Shown: one piece after another, positions 7,630-15,785 of the stretch
How the letters are laid out: each line of letters starts with the position of its first letter
How positions within the stretch are numbered: position 1 is the first letter of the stretch
Assembly: GCA_025463765.1 (NCBI GenBank)
Contig: JAODBC010000076.1
Span: 1 to 38,529 of the forward strand
Direction of reading: 5' to 3'
DNA: 38,529 nucleotides
Origin: Subtercola sp.
GTDB taxonomy: Bacteria > Actinomycetota > Actinomycetes > Actinomycetales > Microbacteriaceae
Made by a program: the position numbers and the translations under genes
Notes under the pieces: generated by a model
Told to the model about the DNA's origin: nothing
Database searches by the model: none
What the model saw: the letters and a program-made list of their open reading frames with translations, nothing else

Positions 7630-10040
7630 GCGTGGGTCTCTTTCGGGCTGTCGATGGCCGGTTCAGCGGCGAGGTCGGTGGGGGCGGCGAGTGCCGCGGT
7701 GAGGGTCGGCGCCGGTACCGCGACGGCTGAGGTGTGCGCAGGCGCGTGCGTGATGCTCGCCATGTCGCCGCGCACGAGTTCGTCGATGGTATTCAGCCGC
7801 GAACGGGCCTGGTCGTTCCACTGGTGCACGCGCCAGTGCTTGACCGTGGCGTGCTGGTAGAGGGCTGCGTCGGGATTCACGGCCTGCGGATGACCGACGA
7901 GTTCGAGCCAGGCGCGGTCGGCGTGGGAGTCGCCGTAGGCGTACGACTTTGCCAGGTCGATACCTTCGCGCTCGGCATACAGGCGTAGCCAGGCAGCGCG
8001 CGCCTCGTCGACCAGCGGGGGTTTGGAGAGGTAGCCGGTCCATATGCCGTCTTTGGCATGCATCGAGCTCGCCACCACCTCGTCGAAGAGCGAGGCGAAC
8101 GGCTCGGTGAACACGTCGACCGCTCCGGTCACCAGAATCGTGCGGTGCCCGGCCTCGCGATGCTTGCGAATCTGGCGCACGGCTTCGGGACGGATGCGCT
8201 GCAGCAGCACATCGCCGATGGAATCGTGGATCAGCGATCGCAGCGCGGCTTCGTCGACGCCTTCATACCGTCGGAGGAATGTACGCAAAAACTCGCCGCG
8301 ATCTCGACGATCGGCAGCGATGTAACGCGGCAGCGAACTGAACAGGTTGGTGAGCTCGCGCGGCCATTTCGAACGGTCGAGGCTCGCCAGCCGCACCCAG
8401 AGATACTGCTCGATGATGTTGGTGGCGAGAACCGTGCCTTCGAGGTCGAAGAATGCCGCGGCGTTCTCGGTGTGCGGCAGCGGTTTTTCCTTCTGCTGTT
8501 TCGCGCGCGGCCGGGAGCTGAACGTGCGCATGAGCGTGGTGATGGCCGGAAAGTGCACCTGCTGCAGGTAGTGGTCCCAGTCGATATCGGTCGCGTCGAA
8601 GCCGAACTTCTCCAGCTGCGACGTCGGCAGGGTGTCGTTCAGCTCGGCCGTCTTGCTGTCGTCGTAGATGATCTCGGTCTGCGTGTAGTTCTGGTACAGG
8701 TCGGAATAGGCGCGCAACAATTCGAGGTCTGTCTGCCGCGACGAAACCTGACGCTGCCAGTTGCGCGTGACGCTGCTCGAGGGCAAGCGCAGCAGAGCCC
8801 GCTGCGCGTACTTATTCGAACGCTCGCCGAACTTCAGGCTGCGGGCGATGGCGCGGGCGCCCGGAAAGGCCCACAGTGGCGCGCGGATATGTCCTCGCTG
8901 ATCATCCGGAATCGGGTTGGCCCGAAAGTAGGTGAGCACGTTCTCGTAGATGTCGCGAAAGGTCAGCGGGTTGCGACCGCCCGAACTCAGGTGAAAATAT
9001 TTCGGTTCGTCGCGCGGCGCGGGGTTCGCGGCGACGGCAAGGGTGGCGTTGACCACGATGTCGACAGGAATGATGTCGAGCACGCTGTCGGGCAGGCCGG
9101 GAAACTCGGGCAGCAGGCCGCGGCCGTAGGCGATGATGAGCGGGTCGGCGACCTTGAAGCCGTCGATCCAGCCGGGGTAGGGGTGACGCAGTGCGCTCTC
9201 GATGATGGCGGGTCGCACCACAGAGAGGCGGTGGCCGTTGCCGAACCAGAGCTCTTCGGCGACACGCTCGCTCATCGATTTGGTGAGGGCGTAGACGTCG
9301 GCCCAGCCCAGGCTCTGCGCGCGAACGCGGCCGTAGTCGACGAGACGGGCAGTCACCCAGGCGATGCGGCCTTCTTCTGCAGCAGCGGCAACGGCTTGAG
9401 GGCCGACCTTGCCCGAGGCCGTGCGGGCTTCGGCAATGAGCTTGCGCAGGGTTTCGGGCCGACGCGACGCCGCCTCGACTTCGGTTCGGGCGGCGAGTGC
9501 GGCGGCCATTTCTGCACGCCAGTCGACGGTGTGTTTCAGCGAGGCTTCGACGGTGGTGCCCTTACGGATTCCGCCGACGTACGCAGTCGAGACGTGCACG
9601 ACGTGCGGGTCGGATCCGGTGCGCAGCAGTGCTTCGTAGAGACCGACTGCCCCGCCGACATTCGTCTTGAACGCTTCGTCGATGGGCGGGTCGAACGACA
9701 CCGTCGAGGCGCTGTGGATCAGCACGTCGAGATCTGACGGCAGCGAGGCCACATCGCCCATCGTCGACTCGACGACGGTGATGCGCTCGACGGCTGCGCG
9801 GTCGACCTCGTCTTGGCCGACACGCTCCCGCCACTTCGAGAACACCGGCTTGCGCAGCAGGCTCTTCAGCCGGGCCTGGCCGGTGAGCGATCCCTTCGGG
9901 CGGATGAGCAGTGTCACCCGAGTCGTCGGATAATCGGCGAGCAGTTTCTCGAGAATGGCCTGCCCGACGAAACCCGTAGCCCCGGTGAGCATGATGTGCT
10001 GGCCCTCGAGGGGCCGGAACGCGGCAGTGCGCGGGCTCAC
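7626..10040 (-). CDS. Fatty acyl-CoA reductase (NAD_binding_4) fused to a HAD-IB phosphatase
   Basis: This is an 804-residue bifunctional protein. Residues 1 to about 400 form an extended SDR of the fatty acyl-CoA reductase type: nucleotide motif LTGATGFVG (18-26), STAYVGG (about 151-157) and catalytic Y250xxxK254. Residues from about 525 form a HAD-IB domain with FFDLEGT (nucleophile D532, with E534 where Asp is usual), VTGA at 637-640 and GDSHAD at 703-708. The reductase would turn fatty acyl-CoA into fatty alcohol or aldehyde, which an AGPS needs. The HAD part could remove phosphate from a lipid intermediate. Translation starts at a GTG that overlaps the upstream gene's stop (GTGA), and the stop overlaps the LarA-like start (ATGA), making a tight operon. 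Roles in ether-lipid synthesis are inferred. Confidence 0.85.
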   Translation of the reverse strand: MSPRTAAFRPLEGQHIMLTGATGFVGQAILEKLLADYPTTRVTLLIRPKGSLTGQARLKSLLRKPVFSKWRERVGQDEVDRAAVERITVVESTMGDVASLPSDLDVLIHSASTVSFDPPIDEAFKTNVGGAVGLYEALLRTGSDPHVVHVSTAYVGGIRKGTTVEASLKHTVDWRAEMAAALAARTEVEAASRRPETLRKLIAEARTASGKVGPQAVAAAAEEGRIAWVTARLVDYGRVRAQSLGWADVYALTKSMSERVAEELWFGNGHRLSVVRPAIIESALRHPYPGWIDGFKVADPLIIAYGRGLLPEFPGLPDSVLDIIPVDIVVNATLAVAANPAPRDEPKYFHLSSGGRNPLTFRDIYENVLTYFRANPIPDDQRGHIRAPLWAFPGARAIARSLKFGERSNKYAQRALLRLPSSSVTRNWQRQVSSRQTDLELLRAYSDLYQNYTQTEIIYDDSKTAELNDTLPTSQLEKFGFDATDIDWDHYLQQVHFPAITTLMRTFSSRPRAKQQKEKPLPHTENAAAFFDLEGTVLATNIIEQYLWVRLASLDRSKWPRELTNLFSSLPRYIAADRRDRGEFLRTFLRRYEGVDEAALRSLIHDSIGDVLLQRIRPEAVRQIRKHREAGHRTILVTGAVDVFTEPFASLFDEVVASSMHAKDGIWTGYLSKPPLVDEARAAWLRLYAEREGIDLAKSYAYGDSHADRAWLELVGHPQAVNPDAALYQHATVKHWRVHQWNDQARSRLNTIDELVRGDMASITHAPAHTSAVAVPAPTLTAALAAPTDLAAEPAIDSPKETHA

Positions 10041-10912
10041 GCGGTAGCCCTCGTGGCGCCCGCGGAACGTCCCAGGCCCTTCACGCCGAAGCGACGAGCC
10101 GCTTTGCTCATCACGGCCAGCCCGCGCTGGCCCGGCAGGGTGTCGATGACCCGGTCGATGGCCGCGATGTCAGCGCGCCCCTCGGCGTCGCCAAACAGAT
10201 AGGTCATCATGAATCGGGTCTCCTGGGTTGCTTGTTCGTTCGTGCCGGTCGGAGCCCACGAACGCTTCAACGATGAGCGGGTGAGCTTTCGAGCCGAAAT
10301 CGATTCTTCCAGTCGCCGCAGGGTTTCGCCTTCGAAAAACTGCAAATGACGATTGCGCAGCTGCTGAAAGCCCATCAGAACGTCTTTCAAGGCCGTGTTC
10401 GGGTCTCTTTTCACGATCTCGCTGTAGGTCGCACGACTCACGAGCTCGTCGATGAAGCCGCGCGTGACGTGAATCGAGATGAAGTCTTCGCCGATCAGGT
10501 TCGCGCGAATAGCGGTGAAGATGGGCGAGACGCGGTCGACGAACTCGCGCCCGAACCGCACGATTCTCAGGCGCGCACGGTTCTTCACGGGCACGAACGT
10601 GCTGTGCGCGGCCAGAATGCGGTCGAAAGCGTCGGCGATCCAGTACTTCTCAAAGGCCCAGGTCGCCAGAAATGCGGTGAGTCGGGCATCTTTGTGCGAC
10701 GGCGTGACCAGCACGTCGCGCATGTGGTGCATGGTGAAGCGCTCGAGGTCGCGCAGGTAGGCGATGGCGCGCAGCGTCTTCGTGGCGAGCGGATGCTCGG
10801 CGAAAGCCTCGAGCGGAAGCGTCGCCGCATGGCTGCCGGCCGCCGTACGCGTGTACGCACGAATGTCGAAGTCGCCGATCAGCTCACGTTCGGCCTTGTG
10901 CGGATCGGTCAT
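10037..10912 (-). CDS. Diiron-protein paralog with half its metal ligands lost
   Basis: This 291-residue protein aligns along its length with the diiron protein at 4395-5189: shared blocks include RDxLVTPSH (RDVLVTPSHKD here), EDFISIHV against KDFIGVHM, and a common C-terminal FGDAEGR/FGGPDGR region. Of six predicted iron ligands it keeps E57, E156 and H189 and replaces the others with K89, I92 and R186. It probably cannot hold a normal diiron site, so it may be a structural partner or a substrate-binding pseudoenzyme. It is the first gene of the four-gene minus-strand operon. The ATG at 10912 has a strong GGAGG site 7 nt upstream; a longer frame to 10978 lacks such support. Confidence 0.8.
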   Translation of the reverse strand: MTDPHKAERELIGDFDIRAYTRTAAGSHAATLPLEAFAEHPLATKTLRAIAYLRDLERFTMHHMRDVLVTPSHKDARLTAFLATWAFEKYWIADAFDRILAAHSTFVPVKNRARLRIVRFGREFVDRVSPIFTAIRANLIGEDFISIHVTRGFIDELVSRATYSEIVKRDPNTALKDVLMGFQQLRNRHLQFFEGETLRRLEESISARKLTRSSLKRSWAPTGTNEQATQETRFMMTYLFGDAEGRADIAAIDRVIDTLPGQRGLAVMSKAARRFGVKGLGRSAGATRATA

Positions 10913-11001
10913 CGGGTGCCTCCAGGGCGGGTGAGAAGAAGTGAGACGTGCGGTGCGGCAGGATTTCTCCTGTTGCACAGTAGTCGTTCGCTGCGGTGAC
11001 G

Positions 11002-11007
11002 TATCTT
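11002..11007 (+). promoter_or_regulatory. -10 hexamer for the SDR gene (leaderless)
   Basis: TATCTT, seven bases before the ATG at 11015, in the 102-bp gap between two divergent lipid transcripts. No Shine-Dalgarno precedes the ATG. Confidence 0.5.
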
Positions 11008-11014
11008 GGTTGCC

Positions 11015-11785
11015 ATGGTTACGGCTTTAGTCACAGGTGGCACATCGGGTATCGGTGCCGCGTTCGCTCGCGCCTTCGCTGAGCGAGGTGACAACCTCGT
11101 TCTCGTGGCGCGCGACGAGGGCCGGCTGGCCGAGACGGCGGAGCAACTGCGGCACGCCTTCGGGGTCGAAGTCGAGACGGTTTCGGCCGACATGGAGAAT
11201 CGCGACGACGTGTTGCGGGTCGCCGCGCTGCTCGAGCGTGACGAGAACCCCATCGGCATTCTGGTCAATAACGCGGGTTTCGGCATCCATACCCCGCTGC
11301 TGGCCGAAGACACCACCCCGCACGAGCGGGCCCTGAACGTCATGGGTCGCGCGGTGCTGCTGCTGGGCGCCTCTGCCGGGCGTGCGATGCGTGCGCGCGG
11401 CACGGGCACGATCATCAACATCTCGAGTGTTGCAGGAAACATCACGATGGGCAGCTACTCGGCCATCAAAGCGTGGGTGACCTCGTATACCGAGGGCCTC
11501 GCTGTCGAGTTGAAAGGCAGCGGGGTGCAAGTGACGGCGCTGCAGCCGGGCTGGGTGCACACCGAGTTCCATGAACGTGCAGGCATACGAGAGTCGTCGA
11601 TTCCGGATTTTCTCTGGATCGACGTCGACGAACTCGTGGCCGACTGCCTGGCCGACGTGGCGAAGGGCAAAGTCATCTCGATCCCTTCTGCACGATTCAA
11701 GTTCTTGACGTTCTTCACTCGGCACCTGCCGCGCAGCACCATCCGGTCGATTTCGGGGCGCATCTCATCAAGCAGGGCACACTGA
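11015..11785 (+). CDS. Short-chain dehydrogenase/reductase, candidate acyl/alkyl-DHAP reductase
   Basis: This is a classical SDR of 256 residues from ATG 11015. The coenzyme motif TGGTSGIG spans residues 7-14, the NNAG motif lies at about 85-88, and the catalytic Ser, Tyr and Lys are S138, Y148 and K152. A basic patch at the dinucleotide fold (VARDEGR) favours NADPH, by family rule. The C-terminal 25 residues are basic and aromatic (FKFLTFFTRHLPR) and could touch the membrane. It lies between the divergent lipid operon and the acyltransferase-AGPS pair. A keto reductase for 1-alkyl-DHAP is the missing step of an ether-lipid pathway, so that is my inferred role. A TTG at 11006 is an alternative start. 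Confidence 0.85.
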   Translation: MVTALVTGGTSGIGAAFARAFAERGDNLVLVARDEGRLAETAEQLRHAFGVEVETVSADMENRDDVLRVAALLERDENPIGILVNNAGFGIHTPLLAEDTTPHERALNVMGRAVLLLGASAGRAMRARGTGTIINISSVAGNITMGSYSAIKAWVTSYTEGLAVELKGSGVQVTALQPGWVHTEFHERAGIRESSIPDFLWIDVDELVADCLADVAKGKVISIPSARFKFLTFFTRHLPRSTIRSISGRISSSRAH

Positions 11786-11864
11786 CACAAATTGTACCGG
11801 TCGTAGCCTGGAGCGCGTTTCTGCGCGCGACCTGAGCGCGTTTCGGTTCCCCTCGCCTATTGAG

Positions 11865-11870
11865 TACGCT
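11865..11870 (+). promoter_or_regulatory. -10 hexamer for the acyltransferase-AGPS operon (leaderless)
   Basis: TACGCT, six bases before the GTG at 11877. Confidence 0.45.
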
Positions 11871-11876
11871 GGGCAG

Positions 11877-12647
11877 GTGGAGTTCGGCAACCGTTATACG
11901 TCCAAGGCCCAAGCGGGTGCTCGGTTCGTGGCGCAGCGCCTGCTGCTGAAGCCGACCATCTGGTCGCTGGTGCAGGTGAACATCACCGGCCGCGAGAAGG
12001 TCAAAGAGGTGCACGGCGCCTATATCGTGGTCGCCAACCACTCCAGTCATCTTGATGCGCCGCTCATTCTGGGCTCGATGCCCAGCCGGCTTTCGCGCTA
12101 TCTGGCCGCTGCGGCTGCGGCCGACTACTTCTTCGACGTCTGGTGGCGCAAAGGCCTCACCGCGCTCTTCTTCAACGCGTTCCCCGTCGATCGCAGTGCC
12201 AACGCGAAGTCGAACGGATTCACGGGCAAGCTTCTCAGCCGCGGCGTTCCGCTGCTGGTCTTTCCTGAAGGAACCCGGTCGAAAGACGGCACCATCGCTC
12301 CGTTCAAGGCGGGCGCCGCGGCGCTCTGCATGAAGGCGGGCATCCCGTGCATTCCGATGGCTCTCGTCGGCGCCACCGAAGCCATGCCGCGCGGCCGCAA
12401 TTGGCCCGTGCCCGGCCGGCCGCCCGTGTACGTCGCGTTCGGTGATCCTCTGATCGCCGGCGAAGGCGAGACCGTCGAACAGTTCAATAAGCGCATCGAG
12501 AAGACGGTGCGCGAGCTGCACGCCGGCCAAAAGGCGCTTCAAGCGGCGCATGACGGCACGAACGTGCACGATCATCCGAGTGTGGCGCAGTCAGACGGCG
12601 CAAAGAACGACACCAGCAACGACAACCCGAAGCAAGGAGCCGCATGA
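11877..12647 (+). CDS. 1-acyl-glycerol-3-phosphate / DHAP acyltransferase (PlsC family)
   Basis: This 256-residue LPLAT acyltransferase carries the HX4D motif as NHSSHLD (H55, D60) and the second block as FPEGTRSKDGT (about 129-139); IPCIPMALVGATEAMP follows. It is a full-length PlsC domain with a polar, probably disordered C-terminal tail (about 215-256, rich in Asp, Asn and His). Its stop overlaps the AGPS start by 4 nt (ATGA). AGPS uses acyl-DHAP as substrate, so coupling to AGPS suggests it makes acyl-DHAP, as GNPAT does in eukaryotes; it could equally fill sn-2. The GTG at 11877 has no Shine-Dalgarno but has TACGCT six bases upstream. Confidence 0.88.
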   Translation: MEFGNRYTSKAQAGARFVAQRLLLKPTIWSLVQVNITGREKVKEVHGAYIVVANHSSHLDAPLILGSMPSRLSRYLAAAAAADYFFDVWWRKGLTALFFNAFPVDRSANAKSNGFTGKLLSRGVPLLVFPEGTRSKDGTIAPFKAGAAALCMKAGIPCIPMALVGATEAMPRGRNWPVPGRPPVYVAFGDPLIAGEGETVEQFNKRIEKTVRELHAGQKALQAAHDGTNVHDHPSVAQSDGAKNDTSNDNPKQGAA

Positions 12648-14311
12648 CCGACGTCAAGCACATGAAATGGTGGGGCTGGGGCGTCGAAGGTGTGGGTTTT
12701 CACCACGAAGACAAGCCCGGGTTCGCGCCGTTCGTCGTGAATGCCGTCGGAATCGACGTGTGGCGTGAACCGGTTCCGCCGATCTCGTTCGACGAGCTCG
12801 TCGTGCCGGCCAGTCAGGCGCCCGATGAGCTGTTCGATGCCCTGACGCTCATCGTCGGGCCCGAGTACGCCACGAAAGACGACGAAGAGCGTGTGGTGCA
12901 CACGTACGGCAAGAGCATCCGCGACCTGATCCGTCTGCGCGCAAGCGTGCTTCCCCGTATTCCCGACGTGGTGGTCTACCCGGCAGACGAAAGCGCGACG
13001 CAGCGTATCGTCGACCTGGCCGTGGCGAGCGACGCGGTCATCATTCCGTTCGGGGGCGGCAGCAACATCGTCGGCTCGCTCGAGCCGATCGCCACCGAGA
13101 CACGCCCCGTGATCTCGCTCGACATGGGCCGCATGTCGCGTGTGCTCGACATCGACGAATACTCCGGGCTTGCCGTGATTCAGGCCGGCGTGCTCGGGCC
13201 AGACATGGAAGAGCAGCTGAACGCTCGTGGCTGGACCATGGGTCACCAGCCCGACAGCTTCACCTACTCGACGCTCGGCGGCTGGATCGCCACCCGCTCG
13301 TCGGGTATGCAGAGCGACAAGTACGGCGATATCGCCGAGATCACCAAGGGTCTACGCGTCGTTCAGCCGGGCAAGCTGCTCGTTGTTCGCCCTATTCCGT
13401 CGTCGGCCACCGGCCCGAGCGTTCGTGAGGCCATTCTCGGCAGCGAGGGTCGCCTCGGCGTCATCACCGAGGCGACCGTTCAGGTGCACCGGCTGCCCGC
13501 CAAGCGCGAGGTCATCGGGTATCTGTTCCGCGACTGGGATGCCGGGCTCGCTGCGATGCACGACATCAACAAGAGCGACGCCGCGCCGTCGATCACCCGG
13601 GTGTCGGATGCCCGTGAGACTGCCTTCTCGTTCTCGACCTCCAAGGCATCGCACGGCATCAGCGGCCAGGTGCAGAAGGCGCTGTTCGCCTTCTTGAAGC
13701 GCCGCGGCTGGAACCTCGACGAGGTATGCCTCTCGTTCATCGGCTACGAAGGTTCGTCGGCGAATGTCGCGCATCAGAAGTCCGTCGTCGGTGACATCAT
13801 GAAAGAACACGGCGCCATCACCCTCGGCAAGGGCCCCGGCACACTGTACGACCAGAAGAAGTTCGACACCCCGTACCTGCGCGACTTCCTGCTCGACCGT
13901 GGTGCTGCAGCCGACGTGTCAGAGACGGCCGCTCCCTGGTCGAAGCTCAAGCCGCTCTACGACAACGTGTTCGCCGCCGCCAACAAGGCCTACGGCGAGA
14001 TCGGTGTTGACGGCTGGATCATGTGCCACCTCTCGCACTCGATGCACTCGGGCGCGTGCCTCTACTTCACGTTCGCGTTCACGCACGATGGTGTCGACCC
14101 GCTTGCTCAGTACGACGTGGTGAAGTCGGCCATCCAGCAGGCCTTCATCGACTCGGGGGCGACGCTCTCGCACCACCACAGCGTGGGGGTGGAGCACTCC
14201 CGCTGGACCGAGCAAGACATCTCCCCGGCCGGCGCCGACCTCATCCAGGGCATGTTCACCGCCGTCGACCCCGGCAACAACCTCAACCCGGGCAAAATCC
14301 TGACCGATTGA
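12644..14311 (+). CDS. Alkyl-dihydroxyacetonephosphate synthase (AGPS-like FAD enzyme)
   Basis: This 555-residue FAD-linked enzyme closely follows the eukaryotic AGPS plan. An N-terminal KWWGWG motif is followed by PRIPDVVVYPADE and IIPFGGGSNIVG of the FAD_binding_4 domain, then GHQPDSFTYSTLGGWIATR and GSEGRLGVITEATVQVH. The C-terminal domain has GACLYFTFAF and the triple-histidine LSHHHSVG (H510-H512), with VDPGNNLNPGK at the end. AGPS swaps the acyl group of acyl-DHAP for a fatty alcohol and so forms the ether bond. Generic FAD_binding_4 oxidases (GlcD or lactate dehydrogenase types) lack the combination of KWWGWG, GHQPDS and HHHS. It is coupled to the PlsC gene and faces the acyl-CoA reductase operon. 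The Mycobacterium tuberculosis homologue is annotated agpS (Rv3107c). Confidence 0.9.
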   Translation: MTDVKHMKWWGWGVEGVGFHHEDKPGFAPFVVNAVGIDVWREPVPPISFDELVVPASQAPDELFDALTLIVGPEYATKDDEERVVHTYGKSIRDLIRLRASVLPRIPDVVVYPADESATQRIVDLAVASDAVIIPFGGGSNIVGSLEPIATETRPVISLDMGRMSRVLDIDEYSGLAVIQAGVLGPDMEEQLNARGWTMGHQPDSFTYSTLGGWIATRSSGMQSDKYGDIAEITKGLRVVQPGKLLVVRPIPSSATGPSVREAILGSEGRLGVITEATVQVHRLPAKREVIGYLFRDWDAGLAAMHDINKSDAAPSITRVSDARETAFSFSTSKASHGISGQVQKALFAFLKRRGWNLDEVCLSFIGYEGSSANVAHQKSVVGDIMKEHGAITLGKGPGTLYDQKKFDTPYLRDFLLDRGAAADVSETAAPWSKLKPLYDNVFAAANKAYGEIGVDGWIMCHLSHSMHSGACLYFTFAFTHDGVDPLAQYDVVKSAIQQAFIDSGATLSHHHSVGVEHSRWTEQDISPAGADLIQGMFTAVDPGNNLNPGKILTD

Positions 14312-14334
14312 TGCGCCGCCGCTCCTGCGGCGCA
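14312..14334 (+). terminator. GC-rich hairpin directly after AGPS
   Basis: TGCGCCGC, loop CGCTCCT, GCGGCGCA: an 8-bp perfect stem that begins right after the AGPS stop codon. There is no T-tract, so termination strength is uncertain. It is also the first hairpin of the dispersed repeat module. Confidence 0.45.
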
Positions 14335-14445
14335 TAGTGCGACTGGTTATGGGTGGCGGGAGTGTTGGCCGCTACCCCCGCGGAACGCGACGAGCGCGGT
14401 CGCCGAGTTCCGCCGACCTCGATTGGTGCGCGGGCGGAATCGACG
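14312..14445 (+). repeat. Dispersed repeat module, solitary copy
   Basis: One copy of the window's recurrent intergenic module: the GCCGCCGCTCCTGCGGCG hairpin, a GTTGGCCGCTAC stretch, then hairpin 14381-14412 with arms CGGAAC/GTTCCG around GACGAGCGCGGTCG, then CCGACCTCG. The same order occurs in the array at 22946-23405. The rest of the gap to 14533 holds no gene. Confidence 0.65.
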
Positions 14446-14533
14446 AATCGACTTTCCGGGAAAGCACGTTCCCGAGTTAGTTTGGGGGCTTTTCCGCAAA
14501 GTGGATTTGCGCGGACACCTGGCCGGAGGGGTG

Positions 14534-15286
14534 CTAGTCGACCTCGTCGAAGACGGGGCCTGTGTGAGTGGCGGGCTCGGGAGGGTTCTGCAGTGCTGCG
14601 CGCTTCAGAATTTCGGCGGTGACCATGATGGGGCGGTGGTCGCTGAGGCCCTGGGGGAGGGTTTCGATGAGCTGGATGTCGAGGCCCTTCGAGGTGAGAA
14701 AGTCGAAGTGGTACGCGATCGACTTGGTGTAGAAGTAGGTGGGCCCGTCGCTCAGAGAGAGCGAGTATCCCGCCGACTCGACCTGCCGGATCAGCTTGTT
14801 GCGCAGTACGGGGTAGTTGAAGTCACCGGCCATGAGCGTGGGCGAGTCGGTGTTCAGCGCGTCGAGATGAGTGAGGGCCGACTTGATCTGGCGGCGGCGC
14901 AGCATGTTCGTGGCCGACAGGGGCGACGCGTGAAAGGAGGCGAGCTGAACGTCTTGACCTGTCTCGGTGTCGACGAGGTGGGTGGTCAACAGGCGCTCGA
15001 TGCCGGGCAGCAGCATGCGGTCGTGCATCGCCTTACGCAGCGCGAATGCATGCGAGTCGAGCGCGGTGAAGCGCTCGGGGCGGTAATAGATCGCCAGCCC
15101 GAGCTCGCTCTTATAGGTGGCGCTGGCCAGCTTGAGGTCGCCGATCTCGGTGGGCATACGAACGCCGTCACCCTCTTGAAGGGTCAGCGCGTCGACAGGG
15201 TATCGCTCGATCAACCGCGCCAGCTCGGCGGTCGCCGAATGCCTGCGCAGGTTGTAGCTCATGATCTTCAGTTCGAAACCGCCCAA
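14534..15286 (-). CDS. Endonuclease/exonuclease/phosphatase (EEP) family protein
   Basis: This 250-residue protein has the EEP (DNase I-like) fold: IMSYNLRRH at the N-terminus (metal-site Asn), a LQEGDGV segment with the metal-binding Glu, LMAGDFNYP with the Asp and Asn, and GLSDHRPIMV with the catalytic Asp-His pair near the C-terminus. The family hydrolyses phosphodiester or phosphomonoester bonds in nucleic acids, lipids or sugars; no signal peptide is visible, so it is probably cytosolic. The open frame starts at TTG 15286; ATG 15262, just before SYNLRR, is an alternative, and neither has a strong ribosome site. A TAGACT hexamer at 15320-15315 may be the promoter. It converges on the AGPS operon. 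Confidence 0.82.
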   Translation of the reverse strand: MGGFELKIMSYNLRRHSATAELARLIERYPVDALTLQEGDGVRMPTEIGDLKLASATYKSELGLAIYYRPERFTALDSHAFALRKAMHDRMLLPGIERLLTTHLVDTETGQDVQLASFHASPLSATNMLRRRQIKSALTHLDALNTDSPTLMAGDFNYPVLRNKLIRQVESAGYSLSLSDGPTYFYTKSIAYHFDFLTSKGLDIQLIETLPQGLSDHRPIMVTAEILKRAALQNPPEPATHTGPVFDEVD

Positions 15287-15785
15287 CGGTCGTGCCCCAG
15301 CCTGTACTCATTTCAGTCTAACGAGCTTCGCCGGGGGTGCAGTGCCAGCAGGATGCCCGGACACATTCTTCATTCGGATGTAACGCCATGATCGGTTTGC
15401 TCTCTCATCACAGATGAGATATGCTCAGTACACTTCGTTGAGAATGAGGTGCTGCAGGGCATTCGGGTGCTCCAGTTTCTCTCAGGCTCGGTGGGTTCGG
15501 GTGCCAATTGCCCGTGGCCACGGGTGCTGCTCGGCGGGTGAACACGGGCGGCCTCGGTGCCCGCAGCGGCAGGCAGGGTTCAGCTGCGGAGCCGGGGCCG
15601 CTCGCTATCGTGGGCCGCGTTGCGTCAGTGTGGCGGTCAGTGTGGCGCTCAGTGGCGCTCAGCGGCGCCCCACCGGGTGCGATCGTCACCAGCGAATCGA
15701 CGCGGGTCGTCAACCCGTTGACTGAGGTCGGCGGCGGGCGAATCGTTGAGCTAAGACCAGAAGACGACCAGTTTGGAGCGCACCC
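15287..15785. other. 499-bp intergenic region, no supported gene
   Basis: Divergent gap between the EEP gene and the LLM oxidoreductase. It holds a 7-bp inverted repeat at 15403-15419, short direct repeats of GTGGCGCTCAG and GTGGCGGTCAG around 15628-15665, and GC-rich sequence. Short open frames here have no ribosome sites and no recognisable products. Confidence 0.6.
15403..15419. promoter_or_regulatory. Inverted repeat TCTCATC-ACA-GATGAGA
   Basis: Perfect 7-bp arms around three bases in the divergent gap, about 115 bp upstream of the EEP start and about 370 bp upstream of the LLM gene. The size fits a repressor operator. No cognate regulator is adjacent, so the assignment is weak. Confidence 0.3.

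Noticed and set aside
6127..7860. 577-codon plus-strand frame opposite the LarA-like gene
   Set aside because: Antisense shadow common in GC-rich DNA. Composition is Arg/Gly/His-rich with no domain, and the minus strand has clear families.
8058..9737. 559-codon plus-strand frame opposite the acyl-CoA reductase
   Set aside because: Same reason: the minus-strand product has diagnostic SDR and HAD motifs.
3231..14311. Olefin (OleABCD) or polyketide/fatty-acid synthase cluster
   Set aside because: No thiolase, ketosynthase, beta-lactone synthetase or carrier protein; AGPS points to ether lipids instead.
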